A DNA stretch of 42,731 bases from Bifidobacteriaceae bacterium (lineage in GTDB: Bacteria; Actinomycetota; Actinomycetes; Actinomycetales; WQXJ01): contig JAISBQ010000088.1 of the NCBI GenBank assembly GCA_031266115.1, positions 1 through 42,731 on the forward strand, written 5' to 3'. Of this stretch, positions 25,396 to 34,443 are shown piece by piece; position 1 is the stretch's first letter, and each line of letters begins with the position of its first letter. A program made the position numbers and the translations under genes. The notes beneath the pieces were generated by a model. It was not told the origin of the DNA. It searched no databases and saw only the letters and a list, made by a program, of their open reading frames with translations.

Positions 25396-26784
25396 CTAAC
25401 GGGCTGCGCCATCGTCGGTGTCGGACCCGCTTTCTAGCTGGTCCGTCCGGCGCACCCGTGGCCAGCGGTCCTCGTCCGGCACCTGCCATGTCTCGGCGTC
25501 GGCGATGACCTGAGCCCCGGAGCGGATGTCTTTGACCTGGTCACCCTCATCGGCAATGGCGGGGAACCACACGAAGGGCACCCCACGCCCGTCCGCGTCC
25601 TTGATCTGGCGGCCAAACTTGGCGGCATTCGGTGACACATCGGCGGGGATACCTCGTGCTCGCAGCGCCCGGGCGACAGCGTTGGACTGCGACCGGGAGG
25701 ACTCGGCAACCACCGCGACCCACACGGCTGCCGGCACCACCCGGGTCGCGCCCACGTTCCCGAGTACCCGGGACACCAGGCGCGAGACACCCACAGACAG
25801 ACCCACGCCGGGGTACTTGCCCGAGCCGTCGCCCACGAGGTTGTCGTACCGGCCACCGGAGCAGATGGAGCCCAACCCTTCGTGACCCTTGAGCGTGGTC
25901 TCGTAGACAGAGCCGGTGTAGTAGTCCAGACCGCGCGCAACGGTCAGGTCCGCCGTCACGACACCGGGCATCGCCTCCCGCGCGCCATCGACGAGCGCCG
26001 CCAACTCGCCTAACCCCTCGTCGAGCAGTGGCGATCCGATGCCGAGACGGTCCGCGAGGCGTTCAACACGGCCGGTCACCTCGCCATCGTCCCCATGGAT
26101 CGATGCCAGGTCCAGACAGGCCGCCGCTTGGCCCGGTGACACGCCCGCGGCGACGAGGCCCTCGGCGACAGCTGACCTCCCGATCTTGTCCAGTTTGTCG
26201 ATCCACCGCAGCACCTCGTCGATGTCATCCATGCCGAGGCCCCGATAGAACCCTTCGGACACTTTGCGGTTGTTCGCGGCTATCCGCACGCGCCCGAGGT
26301 CCAGGCCGTTCAGGGCTTCGGCCATGAGGAGCGGCAGCTCTAGCTCGTAGTGGAAGGGAAGGGTGCCGCGTCCGATCACGTCGATGTCGGCTTGTGTGAA
26401 CTCGCGAAACCGCCCCTCTTGGGGCCGTTCGCCACGCCACACCTTCTGAATCTGATAGCGCTTGAAGGGAAAGGTCAGCGCCGCGGCGTTGTCGCTGACG
26501 TACCGGGCGAGAGGAACGGTCAGATCGAAGTGAAGCCCGAGCTTGGTGGCGCGGTCACCGCCTGGCGCATCCCCCAGATCGGCCAGGCGTCCAATCACGT
26601 ACACCTCCTTGGACGTTTCGCCCTTGGCGAGCAGAGCATCCAGGGGCTCAACGGCACGGGTCTCGATCCCTGCGAACGAATGCAACTCGAACACGTGGCG
26701 CAGATGGTCGATGACGTGGGCCTCGACGATGCGACCGTCGGGGAGCCATTCGGGAAAACCGGACAAGCGGCGGGAACGGGCCAT
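25396..26784 (-). CDS. hisS: Histidyl-tRNA synthetase
   Basis: This class II synthetase charges tRNA-His. Visible motifs are LTVPLARYV, the motif 2 region IQKVWRGERPQEGRFREFTQ, the His-specific 'RGLDYYTGSVYE' and the motif 3 'GVGLSVGVSRL', followed by a C-terminal anticodon-binding domain. The LSGFPEWLPDGRIVE opening is typical of the actinomycete form. I place the start at ATG 26784, which shares an A with the upstream stop (TGATG) and has GGAGG four bases before it; the GTG at 26787 is the alternative. The coupling to the MBL hydrolase gene matches other actinomycetes. Confidence 0.97.
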   Translation of the reverse strand: MARSRRLSGFPEWLPDGRIVEAHVIDHLRHVFELHSFAGIETRAVEPLDALLAKGETSKEVYVIGRLADLGDAPGGDRATKLGLHFDLTVPLARYVSDNAAALTFPFKRYQIQKVWRGERPQEGRFREFTQADIDVIGRGTLPFHYELELPLLMAEALNGLDLGRVRIAANNRKVSEGFYRGLGMDDIDEVLRWIDKLDKIGRSAVAEGLVAAGVSPGQAAACLDLASIHGDDGEVTGRVERLADRLGIGSPLLDEGLGELAALVDGAREAMPGVVTADLTVARGLDYYTGSVYETTLKGHEGLGSICSGGRYDNLVGDGSGKYPGVGLSVGVSRLVSRVLGNVGATRVVPAAVWVAVVAESSRSQSNAVARALRARGIPADVSPNAAKFGRQIKDADGRGVPFVWFPAIADEGDQVKDIRSGAQVIADAETWQVPDEDRWPRVRRTDQLESGSDTDDGAAR

Positions 26785-27485
26785 CACACCTCCAGGGCTT
26801 CGGCGAGATACGGGGAAGAGACGACCTCGCGTCCCAGCGTCGAACTAGCGCCGTGACCAGGAAGGATGGCTCGGGAGTGGTCGAATGACCGAATCAGTGA
26901 GACGAGCGAAGATCGCATCGCTGCCCGGTCCCCGCCGGGAAGATCGGTTCGCCCGACACCGTCCCGGAACAGAACATCGCCCGTCAAGATCGCCGGGTCC
27001 GGACCCACTCCGGTCACCTCGAACACGGTCGAGCCGGGCGTATGGCCGGGGCACGCTAGTGCGCGGAAGGCGAGGTCACCGAATGCCAGGTGGGCGCCGC
27101 CATCGTCCGCCGTGTCGATGACCCGGACATCCGCGGGACGGTGCCACGTTGCGCTGGGGCGGGACCCCAGGACCAGGCCGGGCGTCGGCAGGCCGAAGGG
27201 CGCCATGCCGGCCAGCGGATTGTCGAGGTAGGGCTCGTCGCGCCGATGCACGTACACCGGGATACTCCACGTGGCAGACACCTCCGCCGCGTCCCATACG
27301 TGGTCGGGATGTCCGTGGGTGAGCAGGACCGCGACCGGCCGCCACCCCTGCTCAACTATCCGCCGGCCCGCGGCCCCGGCCGTGGCGACACCCGGATCGA
27401 CAACCACGGCGTCACCGGTGCTGGGGGACGCCACCAGGTAGCAGTTTTCGCCCAGGAACGGCGAGACCACGGTTTCGATTCCCAC
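26784..27485 (-). CDS. MBL-fold metallohydrolase (glyoxalase II-like)
   Basis: The 233-residue protein has the metallo-beta-lactamase signature THGHPDH (about residues 56-62), a later Cys-Pro-Gly-His-Thr-Pro-Gly motif (ACPGHTPGSTVF), a metal-ligand Asp (LTGDVLFRDGVGRTD) and a final 'ILPGHG'. These mark a di-metal hydrolase of the hydroxyacylglutathione hydrolase/YcbL type. The true substrate is unknown because actinomycetes do not make glutathione. It precedes hisS with a TGATG overlap, as in many actinomycetes, and is divergent from the cyclophilin gene. The GTG start has no SD but lies six bases after a -10-like TAGGCT. Confidence 0.92.
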   Translation of the reverse strand: MGIETVVSPFLGENCYLVASPSTGDAVVVDPGVATAGAAGRRIVEQGWRPVAVLLTHGHPDHVWDAAEVSATWSIPVYVHRRDEPYLDNPLAGMAPFGLPTPGLVLGSRPSATWHRPADVRVIDTADDGGAHLAFGDLAFRALACPGHTPGSTVFEVTGVGPDPAILTGDVLFRDGVGRTDLPGGDRAAMRSSLVSLIRSFDHSRAILPGHGASSTLGREVVSSPYLAEALEV

Positions 27486-27491
27486 CCGCGC

Positions 27492-27497
27492 AGCCTA
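27492..27497 (-). promoter_or_regulatory. Possible -10 element, leaderless start of the MBL-hisS-aspS unit
   Basis: TAGGCT ends six bases before the GTG at 27485, so transcription would start at the start codon. No convincing -35 is seen, and no SD precedes the GTG. Confidence 0.42.
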
Positions 27498-27637
27498 CCG
27501 AAGGCCTCGACGCGCCCGCTTGTCGCCCCGAGGCCCCCTCGTCACGGCGCCCGTCCGAAGGGCCCTAGACTGTCGGGGTACGGCGCGTCCCCGCGCGCCA
27601 TCTTTTGTGTGTCCCTCACGAGGGCAGGAGGCTCGTG

Positions 27638-28489
27638 GTGTCGTCTACCAAGCGTGAGCGTGCTCAGGCGCGCAAACGTCATGAGAAGTGGCTGGTTCGT
27701 CAAGCGGAGGCCGCGAAGCGTCACCAACGCAATGTGGCGTTGGGATGGTCCATCACCGTGGCGCTCGTCCTCATCCTCATCGTGGTCCTGGTAAATCTGC
27801 CTCCGGCTACGCCCGAGGTCGAGGAGGCTCTACCCGAGCCGAGTGACAGCGCCGCGCTGATCGCCGACGAGGATGCGGCGAGCGAGGATGGGAGTGGCGA
27901 GGACGCCACCGCGGACGCCGGCGATGAGGCAGCCGCGCAGGAGACCGACGGCGATTCAGGTGGCACCGCGCCGGATCCAGCGTTGGCCGAGGATCGCGTC
28001 TGGGCGGGAACCATCGACACGAATCAGGGGTCGATCTCTGTCGAGCTGGACGGCGCGGCCGCGCCCCAAGCGGTGGCCAACTTCGTCACCCTCGCCGACG
28101 ATGGTTTCTTCGATTCCACAAGCTGTCATCGCTTGACCACGGCCGGGATCTTCGTGCTCCAATGTGGCAACCCGCTGGGGCTCGAGGGCGACGGCGGTCC
28201 CGGTTACTCGTTCGGACCCGTGGAAAACGCGCCAGTGGACGGGCTGTACCCCGCTGGCACCCTCGCCATGGCGCGCGTCGGCGGCGACGGTAATTCCATG
28301 GGCTCACAGTTCTTCATCGTCTACGAAGACTCCACCATCCCGGCCGACGCCGCCGGCGGGTACACCGTGTTCGGCCACGTGTCCGAAGGCTTGGACGTTG
28401 TCACCGCGATCGCCGAGGCTGGCGCTGAGGGTGGCGACGATGGACCCCCGGCCACGCCCGTGACCATCGAAAGGGTCCAACTCCAGTGA
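27638..28489 (+). CDS. Membrane-anchored cyclophilin-type peptidyl-prolyl isomerase
   Basis: Cyclophilins catalyse cis-trans isomerisation of X-Pro bonds. The protein has a basic cytoplasmic head (KRERAQARKRHEKWL), one membrane helix at about 32-53, an acidic Ala/Asp/Glu linker (about 60-125) and a cyclophilin domain to the end. The domain shows 'TNQGSISVELD', 'DSTSCHRLTTAGIFVLQCG', 'GTLAMARVGGDGNSMGSQFFI' and 'FGHVSEGLDVV'. The Arg of the catalytic FHR motif survives as CHR, and QFF is present. I chose GTG 27638 because AGGAGG lies six bases before it; the GTG at 27635 is only three bases away. The stop overlaps the DUF349 gene, so the two are coupled. The catalytic domain should be outside the membrane. 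Confidence 0.9.
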   Translation: MSSTKRERAQARKRHEKWLVRQAEAAKRHQRNVALGWSITVALVLILIVVLVNLPPATPEVEEALPEPSDSAALIADEDAASEDGSGEDATADAGDEAAAQETDGDSGGTAPDPALAEDRVWAGTIDTNQGSISVELDGAAAPQAVANFVTLADDGFFDSTSCHRLTTAGIFVLQCGNPLGLEGDGGPGYSFGPVENAPVDGLYPAGTLAMARVGGDGNSMGSQFFIVYEDSTIPADAAGGYTVFGHVSEGLDVVTAIAEAGAEGGDDGPPATPVTIERVQLQ

Positions 28490-30351
28490 GCGAAGAAGCC
28501 CCCACGACCACCTCACCCGAAGTCGACGCCCCGCTGCCCGAGGCGGCTGCCCCGGTGGCTCGGGAGCCCGAGCCGGAGCCGGTGGCGACCCCGGAGCCCG
28601 TGCCAGAGCCAGCCGGTGAATCTGGGCCCGAACCCGAGCCGGAGTCTGAACCCGAGCCGGAGTCTGAACCCAAGCCGGAGGCAACCCCGGAACCGGAACC
28701 AGCGCCTGCGCCGGAGGCGACCCTGGCGCCCGAGCCCGAGCCCGGGGCAACCCCGGATCCCGTGTCCGAGCCCGAAGCGCCGCCAACGCCCGAGCCCGAG
28801 GCAACCCCAATCTCAGCGCCAGTGGCCGAGGCCGAAGCGATCCCAGAACTCACTACCGACGAGGATCAACCTCAAGACGAAGGTGAGGTTGGCACCCCCG
28901 TCCTCGTCCCTGAGGACGTAGAGCTCCAGGTCACGCCCGAGCCTGAGCCTCAAGTTGACCCTGAGCCTCTTCCACCCACCCCTGCCACGCCGCCCAGGCC
29001 GCGGCCCATACCGCGGCCCCGCCCACCGAGGGACCCATCGGCGACAACCGCCTCGTCCTCGCCACATCCTGCTCCTGTCGCGCCGCCAGCAGGCGACGAG
29101 GAGGCGCGGGTTGCCGCGACATTCGGCCGCGTCGACGAGAACGGCACCGTGTATGTCCGCGAAGGCAGTCGCGAACGCGCCGTCGGCCAATTCCCCGGGG
29201 TGCCCGAATCCGAGGCAGTGGCTCTCTACGTGCGCCGATACCTCGACCTCAAAGCCCAGCTAGCCCTCTTCGAGGCTCGGATCGATTCCTTGACCATCCG
29301 TGAGATCGACCAGAATCTTGCGACGTTCAAGCAGGCGCTCGTGGAGCCGGCCGCAGTCGGCAACCTCCGGGCCTTGCGCGAGCACTTGGGACGGGTCCGG
29401 GACAAGTCCGGTCAGGTGCGTTCCCGGATCGACGCCGAGCGCAAGGCGGCCAAGGAGCGTGCCCTGGCTGAACGAACCGCCCTGGTGATCAAGGCGGAGG
29501 AACTGGCCGAGAAGGAGCCGGACAAGATCCAGTGGCGCCAGGCCTGGGACCTTCTCAAACAACTCCTGGACGATTGGAAGACGCAACAGAAGGATGCCCC
29601 GCGGATTGACCACGGCAGCGAGGACGATCTGTGGAAGCGGTTCAGCAAGGCGCGCGCGACCCTTGAGCGCAAGCGGCGGCACTTCTTCACAGAACAGGAG
29701 AAGCGCTTTGGCTCCGCCAAGGCCGCCAAAGAGCAGATTGTTGCCGAGGCCGAGAAGCTGTCCAAGTCCCAGGAATGGGGCCCCACCGCGGCGGCATACC
29801 GCGCACTGATGGATCGCTGGCGCGAGGCCGGCCGGGCGGGCCGCAAGGATGAAGACGCCTTGTGGGCGCGTTTCCAAGCCGCCCGCGATGTGTTCTTCAC
29901 CGCCCGCGACGCCCACTTCCACCAGGCCGATTCGGAGCAAAAGGCCAACCTCGACGCCAAACTTGAGGTCATCGCGCAAGCTGAGAAGCTGCTGCCCATC
30001 AAGGATCTCCAGGTGGCCAAGGCCACGATGCGCCGTCTTCAGGACCGCTTCGACGAGATCGGGCACGTTCCGCGCTCGGACATCTCCGCGGTCGAGGCCC
30101 GCATGAAAGCGGTCGAGGACGCCATCCGAGGCGAGGAGGACAGTCGGTGGAAGCGCTCCAATCCCGAGGCGCGTGCCCGGACTCAGTCCATGACCTCTCA
30201 GTTGGAAGCCACGATCGCCGAGCTTCGCACCCAGCTTCTTGAGGCTCAGGCCGCCCAGGACCCGAAGAAGGTCGCGACACTCAAGGAAGCTCTCGCTGCC
30301 CGCGAGGCGTGGCTCGACCAGGTGCGCAAGTCCGCCAGCGACTTCGGCTGA
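28486..30351 (+). CDS. DUF349 protein with Pro/Glu-rich N-terminus
   Basis: The 621-residue protein starts with a low-complexity region (about residues 20-190) of repeated Glu-Pro steps, then a Pro/Arg-rich link. The C-terminal two thirds hold several DUF349 helical repeats, each with the pattern 'W..A...++.L...WK....' and aromatic 'FFT.R..F' motifs (for example LWKRFSKARATLERKRRHFF). These regions are Lys/Glu-rich and likely coiled. No enzymatic role is known for DUF349. The GTG overlaps the cyclophilin stop (GTGA), so expression is coupled. In actinomycetes the gene commonly sits beside rel, as here (25-base convergent gap). Confidence 0.93.
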   Translation: MSEEAPTTTSPEVDAPLPEAAAPVAREPEPEPVATPEPVPEPAGESGPEPEPESEPEPESEPKPEATPEPEPAPAPEATLAPEPEPGATPDPVSEPEAPPTPEPEATPISAPVAEAEAIPELTTDEDQPQDEGEVGTPVLVPEDVELQVTPEPEPQVDPEPLPPTPATPPRPRPIPRPRPPRDPSATTASSSPHPAPVAPPAGDEEARVAATFGRVDENGTVYVREGSRERAVGQFPGVPESEAVALYVRRYLDLKAQLALFEARIDSLTIREIDQNLATFKQALVEPAAVGNLRALREHLGRVRDKSGQVRSRIDAERKAAKERALAERTALVIKAEELAEKEPDKIQWRQAWDLLKQLLDDWKTQQKDAPRIDHGSEDDLWKRFSKARATLERKRRHFFTEQEKRFGSAKAAKEQIVAEAEKLSKSQEWGPTAAAYRALMDRWREAGRAGRKDEDALWARFQAARDVFFTARDAHFHQADSEQKANLDAKLEVIAQAEKLLPIKDLQVAKATMRRLQDRFDEIGHVPRSDISAVEARMKAVEDAIRGEEDSRWKRSNPEARARTQSMTSQLEATIAELRTQLLEAQAAQDPKKVATLKEALAAREAWLDQVRKSASDFG

Positions 30352-30376
30352 CTTCAGGCGCCGTGAACCCAGTCGC

Positions 30377-32701
30377 CTACGCGACCCCGCTCGGCGCCGG
30401 CGAACGGTCGTCGAGCGGTTCGGCGGGCGCCGCCGGCTGGTGGCGTGTTCCCGAGCCGGTGATTCGATAGGCGTCGAACACGCTGTCGACCTTGCGGACC
30501 GAAGCGAGCACCGCGTCGAGGTGTTGCGGTTCGGCCATCTCGAACTGGAACCGCGAGAACGCCACCCTGTCGTTCGTGGTGTGGACGGTCGCCGAGAGGA
30601 TGCTCACGTGGTTTTCAGCGAGGACCTTTGCCACATCCGACAAGAGCCGGTTGCGGTCCATCGCCTCAACGTGAATCTGGACCATGAACACTGTGGACGG
30701 TTCGCCGTTCCACTCGACCTCGACCATCCGTCCCGGCTCGGCCCGCAGGGTCCGGACGTTGGCGCAGTCCGTTCGGTGAACCGACACACCTGATCCGCGG
30801 GTGGCGAAGCCGACAATCTGATCGCCGGGCACGGGCATACAGCACCGCGCCATCTTGACCATCACGCCATCGTGACCGTCCACGAGGATTCCAGGGTCAC
30901 CCTCGCGTTTGCGCATTGCCGATCCCAGCCCGGGGCGGGTCACCTCGACAATGTCCTCCTCATTGCCGGACTCACCGCCCAGGGAATCGACCAGCCGCTT
31001 GACCATCGCCAGCGCCGAGACGTGTCCCCCTCCCACCGCCGCGTAGAGTGCCGAGACATCGGGGAAATGCATATCCCGCGCCAACGCCGCCGCCGATTCG
31101 GGAGTCATCAGCCGTTGAATGGGCAACGACTGTTTCCTCATCTCCTTCGAGATCCGTGCCTTACCCGCTTCCACCGCCTCTTCGCGGCGGGACCTCGTGA
31201 ACCACTGGCGAATCTTGGTACGCGCCCGCGGGCTCTTGACGAACCCCAACCAATCGCGGCTCGGCCCGGCATCCGGACCCTTCGCGGTGAAGATCTCGAC
31301 CACGTCCCCGGTGTGCAACTCCGATTCCAGGGACACGAGCCGGGAGTTGACACGCGCGCCTACCGTCCGGTGCCCCACCTCCGTATGGACGGCGTACGCG
31401 AAGTCCACGGGTGTGGCCCCTGATGGCAGGACAATCACGTCCCCCTTCGGGGTGAACACATACACTTCGGCCGATCCGATCTCAAAGCGAAGGTCCTCAA
31501 GGAAATCGCCCGGATCCGCGGTCTCGCGCTGCCAATCCACCAGTTGGCGCAGCCACGACATGTCGTTCACACCCGTCATGCCCGTGTCGTCTTCCGCTCC
31601 TCCGGCTTTATACCGCCAATGCGCGGCCACGCCGTACTCGCTGCGACGGTGCATCTCATGAGTCCTGATCTGGATCTCCACCGGTTTGCCGCCAGGGCCG
31701 AACACGGTGGTATGCAGCGACTGGTACATGTTGAACTTCGGCATCGCGATGTAGTCCTTGAACCGTCCCGCCACCGGGTTCCACCGGGCATGCATGACGC
31801 CCAAGACCGCATAGCAGTCACGGATCGAATCCACGAGGACCCGCACACCGATCAGATCGTAGATGTCCGCGAAGTCGCGCTCCCGAACAATCATCTTTTG
31901 GTAGATCGAGTAGTAGTGCTTGGGACGGCCCGCCACAGTCGCCTTGATCTTGGCCGCGCGCAGATCCGCCTTGATCTGCTCCGACACGACGCTCAACGAT
32001 TCCTCGCGGGCCGGTGCCCGCTCGGTCACCACGCGAACCACTTCCTCGTACACCTTGGGATACAGCGTGGCGAAGGAGAGATCCTCCAACTCCCACTTGA
32101 TGGTGTTCATCCCCAGACGATGAGCGAGAGGTGCATAGATCTCCAGAGTCTCCCGGGCCTTACGCTCCGCATTCCCGCTCGACACGTACTTCCAGGTCCT
32201 GGCGTTGTGAAGCCTATCGGCCAGCTTGATCACGAGAACCCGCACATCCTTGGCGGTGGCGATGACCATCTTGCGTACCGTCTCGGCGTGAGCCGCCTCG
32301 CCGTAGGTCATCTTGTCCAGCTTGGTCACTCCATCCACCAGCTTCGCGATCTCCGGCCCAAACTCGCTCTGGAGTTCGTCGAGCGAATACGGCGTATCCT
32401 CGACCGTGTCATGCAACAACGCGGCCGCCAGCGTCGATGGCATCATGCCCATCTCCGCGAGGATGGTCGCTACCGCGACGGGATGGGTGATGTAGGGCTG
32501 GCCGCTCTTGCGGACCTGCCCCTCGTGGACCCGCGCCGCCACCTGGTAGGCACGCTCGACGACGCTCGTCTCGGCCTTCGCGTGGTACACCTTGAGTGCT
32601 GCCAGAATCGGCTGCAGCGCCGACGGCCCGGAGTTGCCCCGGTTGCCCAACCACCACGCACGCGGACGTCCCCCACCCTCGGAAACGTTGGGGTCACTCA
32701 C
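30377..32701 (-). CDS. rel: Bifunctional (p)ppGpp synthetase/hydrolase Rel
   Basis: The 774-residue protein makes and breaks (p)ppGpp in the stringent response. It has an N-terminal HD hydrolase domain with His-Asp at 97-98 (LLHDTVEDT) and 'LADRLHNART'. A synthetase domain follows, with 'DLIGVRVLVDSIRDCYAVLG' and RFKD (near 312); RXKD rather than EXDD marks the bifunctional type. A TGS domain (VFTPKGDVIVLPSGATPVDFAY) and a C-terminal ACT domain complete it. The GTG at 32701 gives MSDPNVSEGG and is preferred over the longer frame from 32731, because a TACAAT hexamer lies six bases upstream of it, within that longer frame, which suggests a leaderless start. It lies downstream of apt and is convergent with DUF349. 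Confidence 0.95.
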   Translation of the reverse strand: MSDPNVSEGGGRPRAWWLGNRGNSGPSALQPILAALKVYHAKAETSVVERAYQVAARVHEGQVRKSGQPYITHPVAVATILAEMGMMPSTLAAALLHDTVEDTPYSLDELQSEFGPEIAKLVDGVTKLDKMTYGEAAHAETVRKMVIATAKDVRVLVIKLADRLHNARTWKYVSSGNAERKARETLEIYAPLAHRLGMNTIKWELEDLSFATLYPKVYEEVVRVVTERAPAREESLSVVSEQIKADLRAAKIKATVAGRPKHYYSIYQKMIVRERDFADIYDLIGVRVLVDSIRDCYAVLGVMHARWNPVAGRFKDYIAMPKFNMYQSLHTTVFGPGGKPVEIQIRTHEMHRRSEYGVAAHWRYKAGGAEDDTGMTGVNDMSWLRQLVDWQRETADPGDFLEDLRFEIGSAEVYVFTPKGDVIVLPSGATPVDFAYAVHTEVGHRTVGARVNSRLVSLESELHTGDVVEIFTAKGPDAGPSRDWLGFVKSPRARTKIRQWFTRSRREEAVEAGKARISKEMRKQSLPIQRLMTPESAAALARDMHFPDVSALYAAVGGGHVSALAMVKRLVDSLGGESGNEEDIVEVTRPGLGSAMRKREGDPGILVDGHDGVMVKMARCCMPVPGDQIVGFATRGSGVSVHRTDCANVRTLRAEPGRMVEVEWNGEPSTVFMVQIHVEAMDRNRLLSDVAKVLAENHVSILSATVHTTNDRVAFSRFQFEMAEPQHLDAVLASVRKVDSVFDAYRITGSGTRHQPAAPAEPLDDRSPAPSGVA

Positions 32702-32707
32702 CCCGCC

Positions 32708-32713
32708 ATTGTA
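32708..32713 (-). promoter_or_regulatory. -10 element of rel, leaderless start
   Basis: TACAAT is followed by six bases and then the GTG at 32701, the spacing expected if transcription starts at the start codon. No SD is present. The -35 region is poor. Confidence 0.5.
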
Positions 32714-32772
32714 GGAGCACGCCACAAGCACCCGCGCCGTACCTCGCCCCAGCGGCCCACGTGTCTATGCGA

Positions 32773-32787
32773 GCACCTCACAGGTGC
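32773..32787 (-). terminator. Short hairpin after apt
   Basis: GCACCT and AGGTGC form a 6-bp stem with a three-base loop, seven bases after the apt stop codon. It could end the sec-apt unit before the rel promoter. There is no U-tract. Confidence 0.35.
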
Positions 32788-32794
32788 CCACAAC

Positions 32795-33349
32795 TCACGC
32801 GATCCGCAAGACCGTGTCGATTGGCCGCGGACCTAGGGTGGCGCGGCCCTCCAGGGCCGCCAGTTCGATAAGGAAGAGCATCTCGACGACGCGTGCCCCC
32901 GCCCGCTCCAGCAGGCCTGCCGCCGCCTGAGCGGTCCCTCCCGTGGCCAGCACGTCATCCATGACGATCACCCTGGCACCCTCGGCGATGGCGTCCTCAT
33001 GCATCTCCAACGTCGCCTCACCGTATTCCAACGCGTAAGACTCCCTGAGAGTGACGCCAGGCAGCTTGCCGGGTTTACGCAAGGGGATAAACCCCACTCC
33101 GGCGCCGATGGCCGCGGGCGCCGCAAAGATGAACCCGCGCGCCTCAATGCCCACCACGAGATCGGCGTGTGCCGCTCTCACGGCCTGGGCACAGTAGGCA
33201 CACACGGTCGCGAAAGCTTGCGCGTCAGCCAGCAATGGCGTGATGTCACGGAAGACCACCCCCGGCGTCGGAAAGTCGGGAATCGCCCGTACTCTCGCCG
33301 CGACGAGGCTGGCCACAGCCTCGCGCGATGGGGTGAGACGTTCCGTCAT
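32795..33349 (-). CDS. apt: Adenine phosphoribosyltransferase
   Basis: The 184-residue enzyme converts adenine and PRPP to AMP in purine salvage. It contains the PRPP-binding motif VIVMDDVLATGGTA, and 'IPDFPTPGVVFRDITPLL' and 'GIEARGFIFAAPAA' are the usual N-terminal Apt segments. The length fits the family. The ATG overlaps the secF stop as ATGA, so it is translated as part of the yajC-secD-secF-apt unit. Apt next to rel is standard in actinomycetes and ties purine salvage to guanosine-nucleotide signalling only by location. Confidence 0.96.
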   Translation of the reverse strand: MTERLTPSREAVASLVAARVRAIPDFPTPGVVFRDITPLLADAQAFATVCAYCAQAVRAAHADLVVGIEARGFIFAAPAAIGAGVGFIPLRKPGKLPGVTLRESYALEYGEATLEMHEDAIAEGARVIVMDDVLATGGTAQAAAGLLERAGARVVEMLFLIELAALEGRATLGPRPIDTVLRIA

Positions 33350-34443
33350 CGTCCGGTCTTGCGTCCCCGGCGTCTGGGTTGGGCGGACTGGCCCTGGTGG
33401 ATCCCCGGCCGAATGGCACCGATCGGGGTGAGACGCGAAACTGTGGACGATTCGTCGCCGGAGGCGGCACGCCGGGCCAGAACCTTGGCCGTGTGTTCCC
33501 GTATCCGCCTCTCGTTTCCGCGCAGCGCCACCTCCATCGGCGTGGCCAAGAAGATCGAGGAGTACGTGCCAGCGATCATGCCGACGAACAGCGCAAGCGA
33601 AATGTCGCGCAACGTGCCCGCACCCAGCAGGAACGCGCCGATGAACAGGATGGATCCGACCGGCAGCAGGGCCACCACCGAGGTGTTGATCGACCGGACC
33701 ATCGTCTGGTTGACCGCCAGATTGGCCGCCTCCGCGTAGGTGAATTGGCTCTGGTCGAGGACGTTATGAGTGTTCTCGCGGACCTTGTCGAACACCACCA
33801 CCGTGTCGTAGAGCGAGTACCCCAGGACAGTAAGGAACCCGATGATTGAGGCCGGAGTGATCTCGAAGCCAACGATGGCGTACACACCGATCGTGACAAT
33901 CAGGTCGTGGATCAGTGCCGCGATCGCCGAGACCGCCATGCGCCACGCGCGGAAGTAGAACGTCATCGCGATCATCACGAGCACCATGAAGATGCCGGCG
34001 CCGGAGAACGCCTTACCCGACACATCCCGGCCCCACGTCGGGCCGACCCACGTCGAGGTGATGTCCTCGAGCGGCACGCTGTAAGCCTCGGCGAGCGATG
34101 ACGATACCTGCTCGGTTTGGGCGTTCGAGAGCTCTCGTGTCTGGATACGCAGCGACCCGGCACCCACCTTGGTGACACGCGGAACCTCGTCGGCCGCGAC
34201 CGATTGCACCGCGTCGATGGCCGGGTCGGTCTCAATGCTCGTTTGGGTGGTGACGACACGGAACTCCGAACCGCCACGGAAGTCGATGCCGAGTTCGAGG
34301 CCAGGAACAACCATGAGGAGTCCGCACACCGCGAGGATCACCGCGGAGACGGAAAAGAACCTCCGGCGCCGGCCCACCACGTTGTAGCTGCGCCGCCCGG
34401 TGTACAGGTCATTGCCCCACTGGGCAAAGTTGATCGATCGCAT
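33346..34443 (-). CDS. secF: Sec translocon accessory protein SecF
   Basis: The 365-residue protein has six membrane helices around an extracytoplasmic loop, and works with SecD and YajC to pull exported proteins through SecYEG using the proton gradient. Family motifs include 'GIDFRGGSEF' after helix 1, 'GVYAIVGFEITPASIIGFLTVLGYSLYDTVVVFDKVREN' in helices 2-4, and the paired 'NQTMVRSINTS' segment. A basic C-terminal tail (RRRGRKTGR) follows. The ATG shares an A with the secD stop (TGATG). Confidence 0.97.
   Translation of the reverse strand: MRSINFAQWGNDLYTGRRSYNVVGRRRRFFSVSAVILAVCGLLMVVPGLELGIDFRGGSEFRVVTTQTSIETDPAIDAVQSVAADEVPRVTKVGAGSLRIQTRELSNAQTEQVSSSLAEAYSVPLEDITSTWVGPTWGRDVSGKAFSGAGIFMVLVMIAMTFYFRAWRMAVSAIAALIHDLIVTIGVYAIVGFEITPASIIGFLTVLGYSLYDTVVVFDKVRENTHNVLDQSQFTYAEAANLAVNQTMVRSINTSVVALLPVGSILFIGAFLLGAGTLRDISLALFVGMIAGTYSSIFLATPMEVALRGNERRIREHTAKVLARRAASGDESSTVSRLTPIGAIRPGIHQGQSAQPRRRGRKTGR

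Noticed and set aside
27566..27571. TAGACT as a -10 for the cyclophilin gene
   Set aside because: No acceptable -35 at 16-19 bases; too weak to list.
28560..28830. Short repeated DNA units, considered as CRISPR or a satellite
   Set aside because: The units encode Glu-Pro steps within a long gene, without regular spacers.
31544..32836. Long + strand frame (430 codons) opposite rel
   Set aside because: rel has full domain support; this frame is an antisense by-product of high GC.
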